Positions 15,457 to 23,948 are shown, numbered from the stretch's first letter. The stretch is DNA of 64,000 bases from Iamia sp. SCSIO 61187 (GCF_019443745.1 NZ_CP050948.1:4902001-4966000); one strand, 5' to 3'. Numbers and translations: made by a program. Notes: generated from the letters alone by a model not told the origin.

Positions 15457-16744
15457 TCACGGGTGCGGGAGGGGGACCTCCTCGGGGCCGACCACGGCGG
15501 CGTGGGCGATCAGCGGGAACATCCGCCACATCACCGCGGTCACGACGGCGGAGCCGACGAAGGCGAACCAGAACGGCGCCGTGACCCCGCCGACGTCGGC
15601 CAGCCCGCCCCCGACGAGCGACCCGATGGCGATGGCCCCGGCCGACCCGAGCATGTAGACGCTGCCGACCCGACCGAGGAGGCGGCTGGGGACGGCGCGC
15701 TGGCGGACGGTCGTCGACGTGGTGCCCCAGACCGCGGCGTGCACGCCGAAGACGAACATCACCGCGCACGCCAGCACCGGCGATCGGGTGAGGGCCAGGG
15801 CGAGGTGGGTGAGGGTCTCGATGATCAGCCCGGCTCGCATCAGCGTGCCCAGGTCGAAGCGGCGCTCGAGGCGGGCGTAGATCGTGGAGCCGACGAGGCC
15901 GCCCACCGCCACCGCCGAGAGGAAGAGGCCGAAGCCGACCTCGCCGACGCCCAGCCGGTCCCGGGCGTAGAGGACGTACACGGCCATGGTCGCACCGAAG
16001 GTGATGTTGAAGGCGGTGATGGTCAGGGCGAGGGTGCGCACCGGGGCGTGGGCCCACAGCCACCGCATGCCCTCGGCGATCTCGTGGCGCACGGCCCGCC
16101 GCGCGCCACCCAGGTGAGCCGCGGGCGGGAGGTCGACCCGGCTGACGAGGACGACCCCGGCGGCCATGCACACGACGTAGGCGACGAACGGGTGGACGAG
16201 CCCGATGCCGAAGAGGAAGGCGCCGACGGGCGGTCCGACCAGCTGGGTTGGTCACCAGGAGCGACCCGACGATCCGGGCGTTGGCCAGCCCCAGCGCAGC
16301 CTTGGGCACGGTGTCGGCCACCAGGGTGCTGGCCGCGTTGTCGGCGAAGGTCTCCGCCGTCCCCAGCAGGAAGGTGGCGCCGTAGACGATCCCCACGCTC
16401 ACCGTGTCGGTGGCGACGGTGACGGCGAGGACCCCCACGATGCCGGCGCGCACGAGGCCGACGACGATCGACAGCCGGCGCCGGTCGACCCGGTCGACGA
16501 CCGCCCCGGCGAAGATGCTGAACAGCAGCCACGGCAGCCGCTGGAGGAACACGGCCAGGGCGACCGGGAAGGCGTCGTCGGTCAGCGAGGCGATGAGCAG
16601 CGGGGCCGCCGACAGCAGGACCCCGTCGGCCAGGTTGTCCACCAGCGACTGGCCCCACAGCCAGCGGAACCGGGTGCCCAGGCTCTCGGGGAGGAGGATC
16701 AGCACCGCCCGGCGAGGACCGGAGAGCGCTCTCGTCCGGGCCAT
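15457..16744 (-). pseudogene. MFS exporter (EntS-like) gene with a single-base frameshift
   Basis: The span is 1288 nt, one more than a multiple of three. The first 170 or so codons encode the N-terminal half (WGQSLVDNLADGVLLSAAPLL; the MFS loop VVDRVDRRRLSI), ending ARIVGSLLVTN. The C-terminal half (QLVGPPVGAFLFGIG, then six more helices to VPLPHP) continues in the next frame. The break is at a CCC run (plus-strand GGG, 16245-16247): removing one C restores an unbroken protein of about 428 residues resembling MFS_3 siderophore/drug exporters. It is either a recent inactivation or a base-call error. The start ATG is 6 nt after TAGCGT. Confidence 0.85.
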
Positions 16745-16902
16745 GCCGGCACGCTACCGACGGGTCCGGGCCGGGCCCGGTGAGATCGGACCGGGCCGAG
16801 GCCGACCCACCCTGTCCGGCGGGCCCTCAGGTCCCGGCGGTTGCGACCGACGGAGGAGGGGCGTGGCGGATGGGCGTGCGCCCACGCCCTTGGGAGGTCG
16901 CC

Positions 16903-17745
16903 GTGGCTGACAGCTGGAACGAGGAGGACGGGGCGACCACCTTCGCCCGCGCCAAGGCCCTGTGCGACGCCGGCGACACCACCGCCGCCACCGCCCTGCT
17001 GCCCGAGCTGCTGGCCGCCCGCCCCGACGCCCTGTCGGTCCGCCTGCTGGTGGCGCGCTGCGCCGCCCAGGGCGGCGAGCCGGCCGTGGCCCGGGCCGCG
17101 GCCGAGGCGGCGGTGGCCTGCGACCCGGGGTCGTGGGAGGCCCAGGTCCTCCTCGCCGACGCCCTCGCCCCCACCGACACCGACGCCGCCCTGGCCGCGG
17201 CGAGCCAGGCCGTGCACCTCGCCCCGCACGAGCCCGCCGCCGTGGCCGCCCACGCCCGCGCCGCGGCGACGCTGGCCGAGCCGACCACGCCCGCCCCGGG
17301 CGCCGGGCTCGGCTCGCTGCTGGGCGGCGATCGTGGCCTGCGGAAGCCCGCCGGGGCGCCGGCGCCGCCCGGCAACCCCGCCCTCGGCCTCCCTCCGGCC
17401 ACCGAGGTCGACCGGCCCCACGAGCGGCCCCTCCGCCTCCCGGCCGCCCTGCGGGACCCCGCCGATCCGACAGGGACGGACCCGTCCGACGAGGAGCCCG
17501 GGGGATCGGCGCCGGCCGCCGCGGACACCGGCGCGCTCGCTCGGGACGCCGCCCCGAGCCCGTCCACCGACGCCGAGGACCTGCCCGCCTGGCGGTCGGC
17601 CATCCGCGTGCTCGGCCTGGTGCTCTGGGTCTACCTGGGCTTCCGGTACGGCATCCAGGTCATCGGCGGGCCCGTGGGGTTCCTGGTCTTCGCGGCCACG
17701 CTCGGCCTCGTCGCCGTCGCCGTCCGGTCGCTGCGCGCGACCTGA
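16903..17745 (+). CDS. TPR-like repeat protein with C-terminal membrane segments
   Basis: 280 residues from GTG 16903, with GGGAGG 5-6 nt upstream; this is chosen over the GTG/ATG candidates 41 codons earlier. Residues about 10-120 form three tetratricopeptide-like helix pairs (FARAKALCDAGDTTAATALL; LLVARCAAQGGEPAVARAAA). Then comes a long Pro/Ala/Asp-rich linker (about 125-225), then two hydrophobic segments (IRVLGLVLWVYLGF and VGFLVFAATLGLVAVAV). This predicts a membrane-anchored protein with a soluble N-terminal interaction domain. No specific partner is evident. It is convergent with the peroxidase gene (4 nt gap). Confidence 0.75.
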   Translation: MADSWNEEDGATTFARAKALCDAGDTTAATALLPELLAARPDALSVRLLVARCAAQGGEPAVARAAAEAAVACDPGSWEAQVLLADALAPTDTDAALAAASQAVHLAPHEPAAVAAHARAAATLAEPTTPAPGAGLGSLLGGDRGLRKPAGAPAPPGNPALGLPPATEVDRPHERPLRLPAALRDPADPTGTDPSDEEPGGSAPAAADTGALARDAAPSPSTDAEDLPAWRSAIRVLGLVLWVYLGFRYGIQVIGGPVGFLVFAATLGLVAVAVRSLRAT

Positions 17746-17749
17746 GCGG

Positions 17750-18232
17750 TCAGGCGGCGAGCGCCCGCTCGATGTCGCCGGTGAGCTTCTCCGGCTTGGT
17801 CGTCGACCCGTAGCGCTCGATGACCGCACCGTCGCGGCCCACGAGGAACTTGGTGAAGTTCCACTTGACCTTGGACCCGAGCACCCCGCCCCTCTCGGCC
17901 TTGAGCCACTGGTAGAGCGGGTGGGCGCCGTCGCCGTTGACCTCGATCTTGGCCATCATCGGGAACGTCACGCCGTAGCTCAGCTTGCAGAACTCCTGGA
18001 TCTCGGCCTCGTCGCCCGGCTCCTGGTTCCGGAACTGGTCGCAGGGGAACCCGAGGATGACCAGCCCCTGGTCGGCGTAGTCCTCGTACAGCTTCTCCAG
18101 GCCCTCGTACTGGGGGGTGAACCCGCACTTGGAGGCGGTGTTGACCACCAGGACGACCTTGCCGCGGTAGGCGGACAGGTCGACCTCCTCGCCCGTGATG
18201 GACGTGGCGGTGAAGTCGTGGAGCGTGGTCAT
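17750..18232 (-). CDS. Glutathione-peroxidase-family thiol peroxidase
   Basis: 160 residues, typical bacterial GPx/BsaA size. [14 protein letters not shown] places the peroxidatic Cys at 36. [13 protein letters not shown] holds the second family motif with the Gln and possible resolving Cys, and WNFTKFLV the conserved Trp-Asn. A Cys, not selenocysteine, is used, and such enzymes generally take electrons from thioredoxin rather than glutathione. It would reduce hydroperoxides in the cytoplasm. The gene follows a strong hairpin that separates it from the hydrolase gene upstream. Confidence 0.93.
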   Translation of the reverse strand: MTTLHDFTATSITGEEVDLSAYRGKVVLVVNTASKCGFTPQYEGLEKLYEDYADQGLVILGFPCDQFRNQEPGDEAEIQEFCKLSYGVTFPMMAKIEVNGDGAHPLYQWLKAERGGVLGSKVKWNFTKFLVGRDGAVIERYGSTTKPEKLTGDIERALAA

Positions 18233-18256
18233 CGGGGGGTCTCTCGGGTCGCGGGT

Positions 18257-18284
18257 GGGCGCGGCGCAACGTAGCGCCGCGCCC
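18257..18284 (-). terminator. Hairpin between hydrolase and peroxidase genes
   Basis: Perfect 11-bp stem GGGCGCGGCGC / GCGCCGCGCCC (18257-18267, 18274-18284) with an AACGTA loop, 32 nt after the hydrolase stop (minus strand) and 24 nt before the GPx start. Probable terminator of the hydrolase transcript. Confidence 0.7.
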
Positions 18285-18316
18285 GCAGTTCGGCGCCGGG
18301 CCGGGCCCGGATGGGC

Positions 18317-19234
18317 TCAGGACTCGAGGAAGGGGGTGACGGCGGCGAGGAACGCCTCGGGGTCCTCGACCATGGGGTAGTGGCCGGCGCCGTCGACCCA
18401 GGCGAGGGTGGCGTCGGGGCGGGCGGCGACCAGGCGGTCGGCCATGGGGGCGACGGCGATCGGGTCCTCGGGGCCCCAGACGACGTGGAGGGGCGACGGG
18501 TGGGCCTCGATGGCGCCGGTGAAGCGGCGCTCGTCGGCCCGCCGCTCCTCGATGTAGCGGATGGTCCGGGTGAGCATGGCGTCGCCGCCGCGGTGGCAGA
18601 CCAGCTCGCCGTGGCCGGCCATGTCGACGTCGCCGTGGGCCGGGGCGAGCGTCGCCACCAGGCTGGCCACCATCAGCTCCGGACCGACGCCCTGGGCGAG
18701 GGGCTCGTCGGGCTGGGCGAGGAGCATCTGCTGGCCGTCGGTCAGCCGGGCCATCTCGATGTAGATGCTGCCGTTGGTCACGACCCGACGGGTGACCTCG
18801 ACCGCCCCCTGCCCGGCCTGCGACCGGGCCAGCAGCTCGCCGCCGACGGTGTCGCCCATGTCGTGGGTCATGAGCGCCAGGCGCGCCATCCCGAGCGTGG
18901 CCACCACGGCCTCGGCCACGTCGGCCTGGAGGGCCATGGTGTAGCGCCGGTCGGGCTTGGCCGAGAGGCCGAAGCCCAGCATGTCGAACAGGACGACCCG
19001 GCGGTGGCGGGCCAGGCGGGGCACCAGGTGGGCCCAGTCGAACGACGAGGTCGGGAACCCGTGCACGACGAGCAGCGGCTCGTGGCGCTCGCCCTCGCCC
19101 GCCGGGACGTCCCACACGGCGACGTCGTGGCCGTCGACGACGACGGTCGTGGCCTGCGCCGCCCACGCCGCCACGGCCGGGTCGCGCCACGCCCCCGGCC
19201 CGGTCCCGACCTGACCACCCGTGCCCTGGTCCAT
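18317..19234 (-). CDS. Alpha/beta-hydrolase (haloalkane-dehalogenase/epoxide-hydrolase-like)
   Basis: 305 residues from ATG 19234 with AAGGGG upstream. Features: LLVVHGFPTSSFDW (oxyanion HGFP), LALMTHDMGDTVGGELL with the nucleophile elbow THDMGD (nucleophilic Asp in place of Ser, as in haloalkane dehalogenases and epoxide hydrolases), VVWGPEDPIAVAPMADRL (acid region) and DGAGHYPMVEDPEAF (catalytic His). The Asp nucleophile makes halide or epoxide hydrolysis plausible. It is divergent from the TetR gene, with a shared palindromic operator between them, so TetR probably controls it. Confidence 0.88.
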   Translation of the reverse strand: MDQGTGGQVGTGPGAWRDPAVAAWAAQATTVVVDGHDVAVWDVPAGEGERHEPLLVVHGFPTSSFDWAHLVPRLARHRRVVLFDMLGFGLSAKPDRRYTMALQADVAEAVVATLGMARLALMTHDMGDTVGGELLARSQAGQGAVEVTRRVVTNGSIYIEMARLTDGQQMLLAQPDEPLAQGVGPELMVASLVATLAPAHGDVDMAGHGELVCHRGGDAMLTRTIRYIEERRADERRFTGAIEAHPSPLHVVWGPEDPIAVAPMADRLVAARPDATLAWVDGAGHYPMVEDPEAFLAAVTPFLES

Positions 19235-19270
19235 CGTTCGCCCCTTCTCGCCGTGCGTGCCGCAGGCTCT

Positions 19271-19287
19271 TGTCAGTTGGACTGACA
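19271..19287. promoter_or_regulatory. TetR operator between divergent hydrolase and TetR genes
   Basis: TGTCAGT-TGG-ACTGACA, a perfect 7-bp dyad. It overlaps TTGTCA (19270-19275), which lies 18 bp before TAGCGT (19294-19299), the likely -35/-10 of the TetR gene. Binding would block both divergent promoters. Confidence 0.65.
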
Positions 19288-19305
19288 CAACGGTAGCGTC
19301 ACGTC

Positions 19306-19935
19306 GTGGCCCCCGCCGAGAGCTCCGACGGTGACGGCCGGACCGCCCGGCGGGCGCGCAACCGGGAGGCCGTCGTCACCGCCCTGCTGGACCTGTACCG
19401 AGACGGCGTCCTCATGCCGTCGGCCGACCAGATCGCCGCCCGCGCCGGCGTGTCGGCTCGCTCGATCTTCCGCTACTTCGCCGACGTCGACGACCTGGCC
19501 TCGGAGGCGGTCGCCCGCCAGCAGGAGCACCTCGCCCCGCTGCTCGTGCTCGACCTCGACCCCGATGCCCCGCTCGACGACCGCATCGCCGCCTTCGTGT
19601 CGGCCCGGGTCCGGGTGCTGTCCGGGATGGGCGAGGTCGGCCGCGTCGCCCGCATCCGGTCCGTCCAGCAGCCGGTCGTCGCTCGTGGCCTGGCCCACAT
19701 CCGCCGCGCCCTCCGGGACCAGGTCAGCGTCGTCCTCGGCCCCGGCCTCGCCGACCGCCCCGACGCCGAGCGCGCCGCCCTCCTCGCCGCCGCCGACGTG
19801 CTCTGCTCGTGGGAGGCCCACGACCTCATGCGCCACGACCAGGGGCTCGGCCCGGACGCCACCGAGGCCGCCATGGGCCTCGCCCTGCGGCGCCTCCTGG
19901 CCCCGGCCCCCGCCCCCGTCGAGGACCGGCGGTGA
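19306..19935 (+). CDS. TetR-family regulator
   Basis: 209 residues. The N-terminal helix-turn-helix (about 25-60) reads PSADQIAARAGVSARSIFRYFADVDDL, the TetR signature. The rest is the helical ligand-binding/dimer domain with a C-terminal FadR/TetR_C-like region (DVLCSWEAHDLMRHDQGL). GTG 19306 lies 6 nt after TAGCGT, so the transcript is probably leaderless. The stop overlaps the start of the SRPBCC gene (GTGA). Likely targets are its own operon (SRPBCC, sulfatase) and the divergent hydrolase. Confidence 0.9.
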   Translation: MAPAESSDGDGRTARRARNREAVVTALLDLYRDGVLMPSADQIAARAGVSARSIFRYFADVDDLASEAVARQQEHLAPLLVLDLDPDAPLDDRIAAFVSARVRVLSGMGEVGRVARIRSVQQPVVARGLAHIRRALRDQVSVVLGPGLADRPDAERAALLAAADVLCSWEAHDLMRHDQGLGPDATEAAMGLALRRLLAPAPAPVEDRR

Positions 19936-20396
19936 GGGCGAGCGTCCGGCGCCACGTCGTCATCGCCGCCCCCGCCGACGCCGCCTGGGCCGTCGTCACC
20001 CGCGCCGACGTCCTCCACCACTGGTTCCCCGGGCTGCGGGAGGTCGTGATGACGGCGCCGCAGGTGCGGCGGATCACCACCGGCATCGGCGTCAGCCTCG
20101 ACGAGGAGATCGTGACCAACGATCCGCTCCAGCGCCGGTTCCAGTACCGGATCGTCGGCGGCCTCTTCGCCGAGCACCTGGCCAGCATCGACGTCATCGC
20201 CCTGGACGACGACCGGTGCCTCGTCACCTACGCCAGCGACGCCGACCCCGCCACCATGGCCATCGTCCTCGGGGGCGTGATGGAGGAGGCGCTCACCTCG
20301 CTGCGGGCCCAGCTCGAGGCCGGGGCCGGCCCGGCGCTCGACGCCATCGCCACCCCCGCCCCCGTCCCCACCACCGCCGAGGGAGCGTCCGCCTGA
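19932..20396 (+). CDS. SRPBCC-fold protein
   Basis: 154 residues from GTG 19932, overlapping the TetR stop by 4 nt. It has the START/polyketide-cyclase pattern: RRHVVIAAPADAAWAVVTRADVLHHWFPGLREV (helix-grip start), a central FQYRIVGG strand and the long C-terminal helix GGVMEEALTSLRAQLE. The family binds hydrophobic ligands in a deep pocket; the ligand is unknown. It is the second gene of the TetR-SRPBCC-sulfatase operon and overlaps the sulfatase start by one base (TGATG). Confidence 0.82.
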   Translation: MRASVRRHVVIAAPADAAWAVVTRADVLHHWFPGLREVVMTAPQVRRITTGIGVSLDEEIVTNDPLQRRFQYRIVGGLFAEHLASIDVIALDDDRCLVTYASDADPATMAIVLGGVMEEALTSLRAQLEAGAGPALDAIATPAPVPTTAEGASA

Positions 20397-21964
20397 TGGG
20401 CCGCAAGATCCTGTTCGTCACCACCGACCAGCAGCGCTACGACACCTTCGGCTGCAACGGCGCCGTCGTCGGGTCGACCCCGGTGGTCGACGCCCTGGCC
20501 GCCGCCGGCGTCCGCTACGAGCGGGCCGTGCCCCAGTCGGTGGTCTGCATGCCCTCGCGCTCGACGATGCTCACCGGCCAGCACCCGGCCACCCACGGCG
20601 TGTGGATGAACGGCGTCGCCCTCCCCCAGGACGCCCCGTCCGTCGCCGCCACCCTGCACCGGGCCGGGTACCGCACGGCCCTCGTGGGCAAGCCCCACTT
20701 CGAGCCCTTCCTCGACCCCTTCGGCCGGTTCCCCGAGAACGGCCTGGCCGACGCCGGCATCCACACCGTCGCCGGTCCGTGGAGCGACGGCACCATCGGC
20801 CCGCACCGGGGCTTCGACCACATGGAGCTGGCCAGCCACTCGCCCATGGGCGCCCTCCACTACGCCCGCTGGATCCAGGGCGAGCACCCCGACCAGGTGG
20901 GCGGCTTCTACCCCGTGCTCGACGACGACCTCGAGGTCAACGGGGCCGGCGGCGGCGACACCGGCGCTCCGCAGGTGAAGGCCAACCCCATCCCGCGGGA
21001 GTGGTACCACACCGACTGGGTCGCCGATCGGACGATCGCCTGGCTCGACGGCCTCGACGCCGACGATGACTGGTTCGCGTGGATGAGCTTCCCCGACCCC
21101 CACCACCCGTGGGACCCGCCGGCGGCGGAGAAGGGCCGGGTGGACTGGCGCGACGTGCCGCTCCCCGCCGGGTACCCGACCGACCGGGCCGAGCGGGAGG
21201 CGCTTCTCGACGCCAAGCCCCGACACTGGCGACTCTGGTACGACGGCGCCCTCGTCTCGAACTACGAGGCCCCGACCCACTGGGTCCCGGCCACCCTCAC
21301 CGCCGACCAGGTGCGCGAGGTGAACGCCATGAACGCCGTCGAGGTCGAGCTCATCGACGAGGCCGTCGGGCGCGTCCTCGCCGCCATCGACGCGCGGGGC
21401 TGGACCGACGACGTCGACGTCGTCATCACCACCGACCACGGCGAGCTGCAGGGCGACTTCGGCCTCCTGTTCAAGGGGCCGTACCACGTCGACGGGCTCA
21501 TGCGGCTCCCGCTGATCTGGCGCCCGGCGCCGTCGGCTGCGGTCACGCCGGCGGTGGTCAGCCGGCCCGTCGGGCTGGTCGACCTGGCCCCGACCTTCTG
21601 CGAGATCGCCGGGCTCGACGCCGAGCCGTGGATGGAGGGACGGGCCCTCCCCGTCGACGACGCCGACGCCGACGCCCGGGGCCACGAACGGGCCCTGACC
21701 ACCTGGGACAGCGAGCTGCTCGGCGTCGCCGTGCACCTGCAGACGATCACACGCGACGGGCTCGTCTGCACGACCTACGCCCCCGGCACCGTCCACGACG
21801 GGACCGAGGGCGAGCTCTACGACCTGGCCGACGACCCCCTCCAGCGGGTCAACCGCTGGGACGACCCGGCCATGGCCTCGGTGCGCGACGACCTCGTCGC
21901 CGACCTCCGCTCCTCCCTCCCCCCGGCCCGGGCCCCGCGCCTCCCCCTCGAGGCCCCCGTCTGA
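20396..21964 (+). CDS. Type I (formylglycine) sulfatase
   Basis: 522 residues from ATG 20396. CMPSRSTMLTGQ (51-62) is the C-x-P-S-R motif whose Cys51 is oxidised to formylglycine by a modifying enzyme not present here. KILFVTTDQQRYDTFGCNG supplies the first metal-binding Asp, and VVITTDHGELQGDFGLLFKGPYHVDG carries the Asp-His metal/substrate pair. There is no signal peptide, so it should act in the cytoplasm. Arylsulfatases and choline sulfatase share this layout; the substrate is not predictable, although control by a TetR with an SRPBCC partner suggests use of an organosulfate. Confidence 0.92.
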   Translation: MGRKILFVTTDQQRYDTFGCNGAVVGSTPVVDALAAAGVRYERAVPQSVVCMPSRSTMLTGQHPATHGVWMNGVALPQDAPSVAATLHRAGYRTALVGKPHFEPFLDPFGRFPENGLADAGIHTVAGPWSDGTIGPHRGFDHMELASHSPMGALHYARWIQGEHPDQVGGFYPVLDDDLEVNGAGGGDTGAPQVKANPIPREWYHTDWVADRTIAWLDGLDADDDWFAWMSFPDPHHPWDPPAAEKGRVDWRDVPLPAGYPTDRAEREALLDAKPRHWRLWYDGALVSNYEAPTHWVPATLTADQVREVNAMNAVEVELIDEAVGRVLAAIDARGWTDDVDVVITTDHGELQGDFGLLFKGPYHVDGLMRLPLIWRPAPSAAVTPAVVSRPVGLVDLAPTFCEIAGLDAEPWMEGRALPVDDADADARGHERALTTWDSELLGVAVHLQTITRDGLVCTTYAPGTVHDGTEGELYDLADDPLQRVNRWDDPAMASVRDDLVADLRSSLPPARAPRLPLEAPV

Positions 21965-22007
21965 GGGTCGCTGCTCCCCAGCGGGCCGGCAGTCGGCAGT
22001 CGGCCCC

Positions 22008-22055
22008 GTTCTGTCGCGCTGAGCGCTCATCGATGACCGGCTGGCGCGACAGAAC
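22008..22055. repeat. B-type 48-bp palindrome, copy 1
   Basis: GTTCTGTCGCGC (22008-22019) and GCGCGACAGAAC (22044-22055) are perfect arms. The inside reads TGAGCGCTC...CTG, the reverse orientation of copies 3 and 4. It lies 43 nt after the sulfatase stop. Confidence 0.9.
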
Positions 22056-22078
22056 CGGTGTGGTCCGGCCCCGTCCCC

Positions 22079-22126
22079 GTTCTGTCGCGCTGAGCGCTCA
22101 CCGGTGAGCGGGTGGCGCGACAGAAC
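22079..22126. repeat. B-type 48-bp palindrome, copy 2
   Basis: Same 12-bp arms at 22079-22090 and 22115-22126, 71 bp after copy 1 and in the same orientation. The spacer between copies is 23 nt. Confidence 0.9.
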
Positions 22127-22155
22127 CGACGAGGGACCGGCGCGAACATGGCGTC

Positions 22156-22734
22156 ATGGGCACGCCGTGGGGGGACCGGGTCTTCGAGGCGACGGCGGCC
22201 GTCGTCGACGCGCTGGGCCCGCTCGCCGACCACGGGTGGGACGCCCGTGCAGGTGGGCTCGAGTGGACCTGCCGTCAGACCGCCGCCCACATCGCCTCAG
22301 ACCTGCTCCGGTACGCCGCCCAGCTCGCGGGGCGCACCGACGACGCGTACCTCCGGTTCGCGGTGACCGTGGCGGACGAGGCGCCCCCGGACGAGCTGCT
22401 GCGGATCATCCACGGCGGCGGCCACGTCCTCGCGGCCGTGGTCGACGCCGCGCCGACCGACGCCCGGGCCTGGCACTGGGGGCCGACGGACCGGTCGGGG
22501 TTCGCAGCCATGGGCGTCGGCGAGCTGCTCGTCCACACCTACGACATCACGCAGGGCCTGGGTCACGACTGGCGTCCGCCGCCCGCTCTCGCCGCGGTCG
22601 TCGTGGAGCGTCTCCACGCCGGCTCCGCGGCACTCGACGACCCGGCGGACGTCCTCCTGTGGTCGACGGGACGCATCGAGATCGAGGGCCTCGACCGGGT
22701 CGACGACTGGGTGTGGCGAGCCGCGGCCCGGTGA
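22156..22734 (+). CDS. DinB-fold / mycothiol-dependent maleylpyruvate isomerase-like protein
   Basis: 192 residues. LEWTCRQTAAHIASDLLRYAAQL (about 36-58) is the W-(S/T)-x2-(E/Q)-x2-AH-(I/L) motif of the actinobacterial MDMPI/TIGR03083-type DinB superfamily, giving the first metal-binding His. MGVGELLVHTYDITQGLG (about 118-135) gives the second His-x3-D region. Members transfer or use mycothiol in detoxification, but most are uncharacterised. The gene stands alone after the B repeat pair. No clear RBS or -10 is seen before the ATG. Confidence 0.8.
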   Translation: MGTPWGDRVFEATAAVVDALGPLADHGWDARAGGLEWTCRQTAAHIASDLLRYAAQLAGRTDDAYLRFAVTVADEAPPDELLRIIHGGGHVLAAVVDAAPTDARAWHWGPTDRSGFAAMGVGELLVHTYDITQGLGHDWRPPPALAAVVVERLHAGSAALDDPADVLLWSTGRIEIEGLDRVDDWVWRAAAR

Positions 22735-22743
22735 CGCCGAGGC

Positions 22744-23094
22744 TCACCCGAGGGGGACGATGTAGGAGTCGACCTGGGCGATGAGCCCGTCGCGGAACGT
22801 GAAGATGTCGTTGTAGGCGAACCGGAAGCGGCCGGCCTCCCGGTGGTGCCCGACGCCGACGCCCGTGGTGACGACCGCGCCGTCGGACTCGATGGTCCGG
22901 TCCACGGTCAGCTCGGGGCTGCCCTCGAAGGCGGGGTTCTCGATCTCGTCGTCGAACTCGGCCTTGCCCTTCGTCGTGCGGTGCCCGTGGATGATCCACA
23001 CGACGTCGTCGGCGAGGGTTTCGAGGATCGCTTCGTGGTCGCTGCGCCGGAAGCCCTCCATGTAGCGGTCGACGAGCTGTGTCTGGGCGGTCAT
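22744..23094 (-). CDS. NTF2-like (SnoaL-type) protein
   Basis: 116 residues: QLVDRYMEGFRRSDHEAILETLADDVVWIIHG is the N-terminal helix and first strand of a SnoaL-like protein, and FAYNDIFTFRDGLIAQVDSYIVPL the final strands. GGAG lies about 9 nt before the ATG. It follows the SRPBCC gene by 3 nt and is the last gene of the ArsR-SRPBCC-NTF2 operon. The family includes ketosteroid-isomerase-like enzymes and non-enzymatic members; no function can be given. Confidence 0.83.
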   Translation of the reverse strand: MTAQTQLVDRYMEGFRRSDHEAILETLADDVVWIIHGHRTTKGKAEFDDEIENPAFEGSPELTVDRTIESDGAVVTTGVGVGHHREAGRFRFAYNDIFTFRDGLIAQVDSYIVPLG

Positions 23095-23097
23095 GGG

Positions 23098-23559
23098 TCA
23101 GGTCTCCTTCGCAGGGTGGTCGATGGTGGGCAGCACGGCGGCGAGCCGGTCGAGGATGCCGGCCAGGCCGTCGGCGGCCTGCTCGGTCTGCAGCTCGGGC
23201 GGCAGGCGGCGTTGGTGGACCACGACGGTCGTCCCGGTCGCCGTGGCCTCGAACCGGATGTCGGTCCTGATGCCCGAGGCGGGCTCGGTGAGGACGAGCC
23301 GGGTGGGTGGTTCGACGACCTCGTAGCGGAAGCGCAGCCGGGTGCGACTGCCGTCGGCGCCGCGGGTCTCGAGCTCGAAGGCGCCACCGACGCGCAGGTC
23401 GACCGACACCGAACCCTGGGGCACCGTCGCGTGGTGACCGCCCCAGAACGCGGCGAGGTGCTCCGGCGTGGTGAACGCCTCCCAGACCACGTCGGGATCG
23501 GCGGCCACGGGCCGCGTGGCGATGAGCTCGTCGCCGTGCCCGCGGGTCCTCGCCGTCAC
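23098..23559 (-). CDS. AHSA1-type SRPBCC protein
   Basis: 153 residues from GTG 23559, which overlaps the ArsR stop by 4 nt. The AHSA1/activator-of-Hsp90-homologue signature is clear: ELIATRPVAADPDVVWEAFTTPEHLAAFWGGH, FELETRGADGSRTRLRFRYEVVEPPTRLV and the C-terminal helix EQAADGLAGILDRLAAVL. ArsR-AHSA1 pairs are very common in bacteria, where the AHSA1 protein is thought to bind a small ligand. The ligand is unknown. Confidence 0.88.
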   Translation of the reverse strand: MTARTRGHGDELIATRPVAADPDVVWEAFTTPEHLAAFWGGHHATVPQGSVSVDLRVGGAFELETRGADGSRTRLRFRYEVVEPPTRLVLTEPASGIRTDIRFEATATGTTVVVHQRRLPPELQTEQAADGLAGILDRLAAVLPTIDHPAKET

Positions 23560-23906
23560 GGCGCCTCCGTGGCGTCGAGCGAGGCCACGTGCTCCTCGAG
23601 GCGATCGAGGCGCGACTCCCACTCGACCTGCTGCTCGGTGATCCAGCCGGTCAGCTCCCGCATGCGCTCGACGTTGAGCCGGCACGGTCGCCGCTGGCCG
23701 TCCACCCGTTGGTGGATCAGGCCGCAGCGGCGGAGGATCCCGACGTGGCGGGACACGGCCTGGTGCGTGAGGTCGAACGGTGCGGCGAGCTCACCGACGG
23801 TCGCCTCGCCCCGGGCCAGGCGGCTGATGATCGCCCGGCGGGTGCCGTCGCCCAGGGCTGCGAAGGCGGCGTCCAGGTCGTCATCGACATCGGTCGACGT
23901 GATCAC
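23556..23906 (-). CDS. ArsR-family winged-helix regulator
   Basis: 116 residues from GTG 23906, 7 nt after TAGGGT; a TTG 12 codons earlier (23942) is possible but lies inside the putative operator. The wHTH is standard: ALGDGTRRAIISRLARGEATVGELAAPFDLTHQAVSRHVGILRRCGLI. There is no metal-binding CxC in helix 3, so this belongs to the metal-independent ArsR group that partners AHSA1 proteins. It heads the operon with the SRPBCC and NTF2-like genes and probably represses it. Confidence 0.88.
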   Translation of the reverse strand: MITSTDVDDDLDAAFAALGDGTRRAIISRLARGEATVGELAAPFDLTHQAVSRHVGILRRCGLIHQRVDGQRRPCRLNVERMRELTGWITEQQVEWESRLDRLEEHVASLDATEAP

Positions 23907-23929
23907 GGTGGTGACCCTATCCGCAACGC

Positions 23930-23948
23930 AACCCTTGTGCAACGGGTT
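23930..23948. promoter_or_regulatory. Candidate ArsR operator/promoter region
   Basis: AACCC-N9-GGGTT (23930-23948), with further TTGCAAC-like half sites on each side, lies just upstream of the TAGGGT -10. On the minus strand TTGCAC, inside this dyad, could be the -35. The symmetry is imperfect. Confidence 0.35.

Noticed and set aside
17750-18232. Selenocysteine glutathione peroxidase
   Set aside because: The active site is encoded as Cys36 (SKCGF); no in-frame TGA or SECIS-like need.
23907-23942. TTG start adding 12 residues to ArsR
   Set aside because: It runs through the putative operator and -10; GTG 23906 is 7 nt after TAGGGT.
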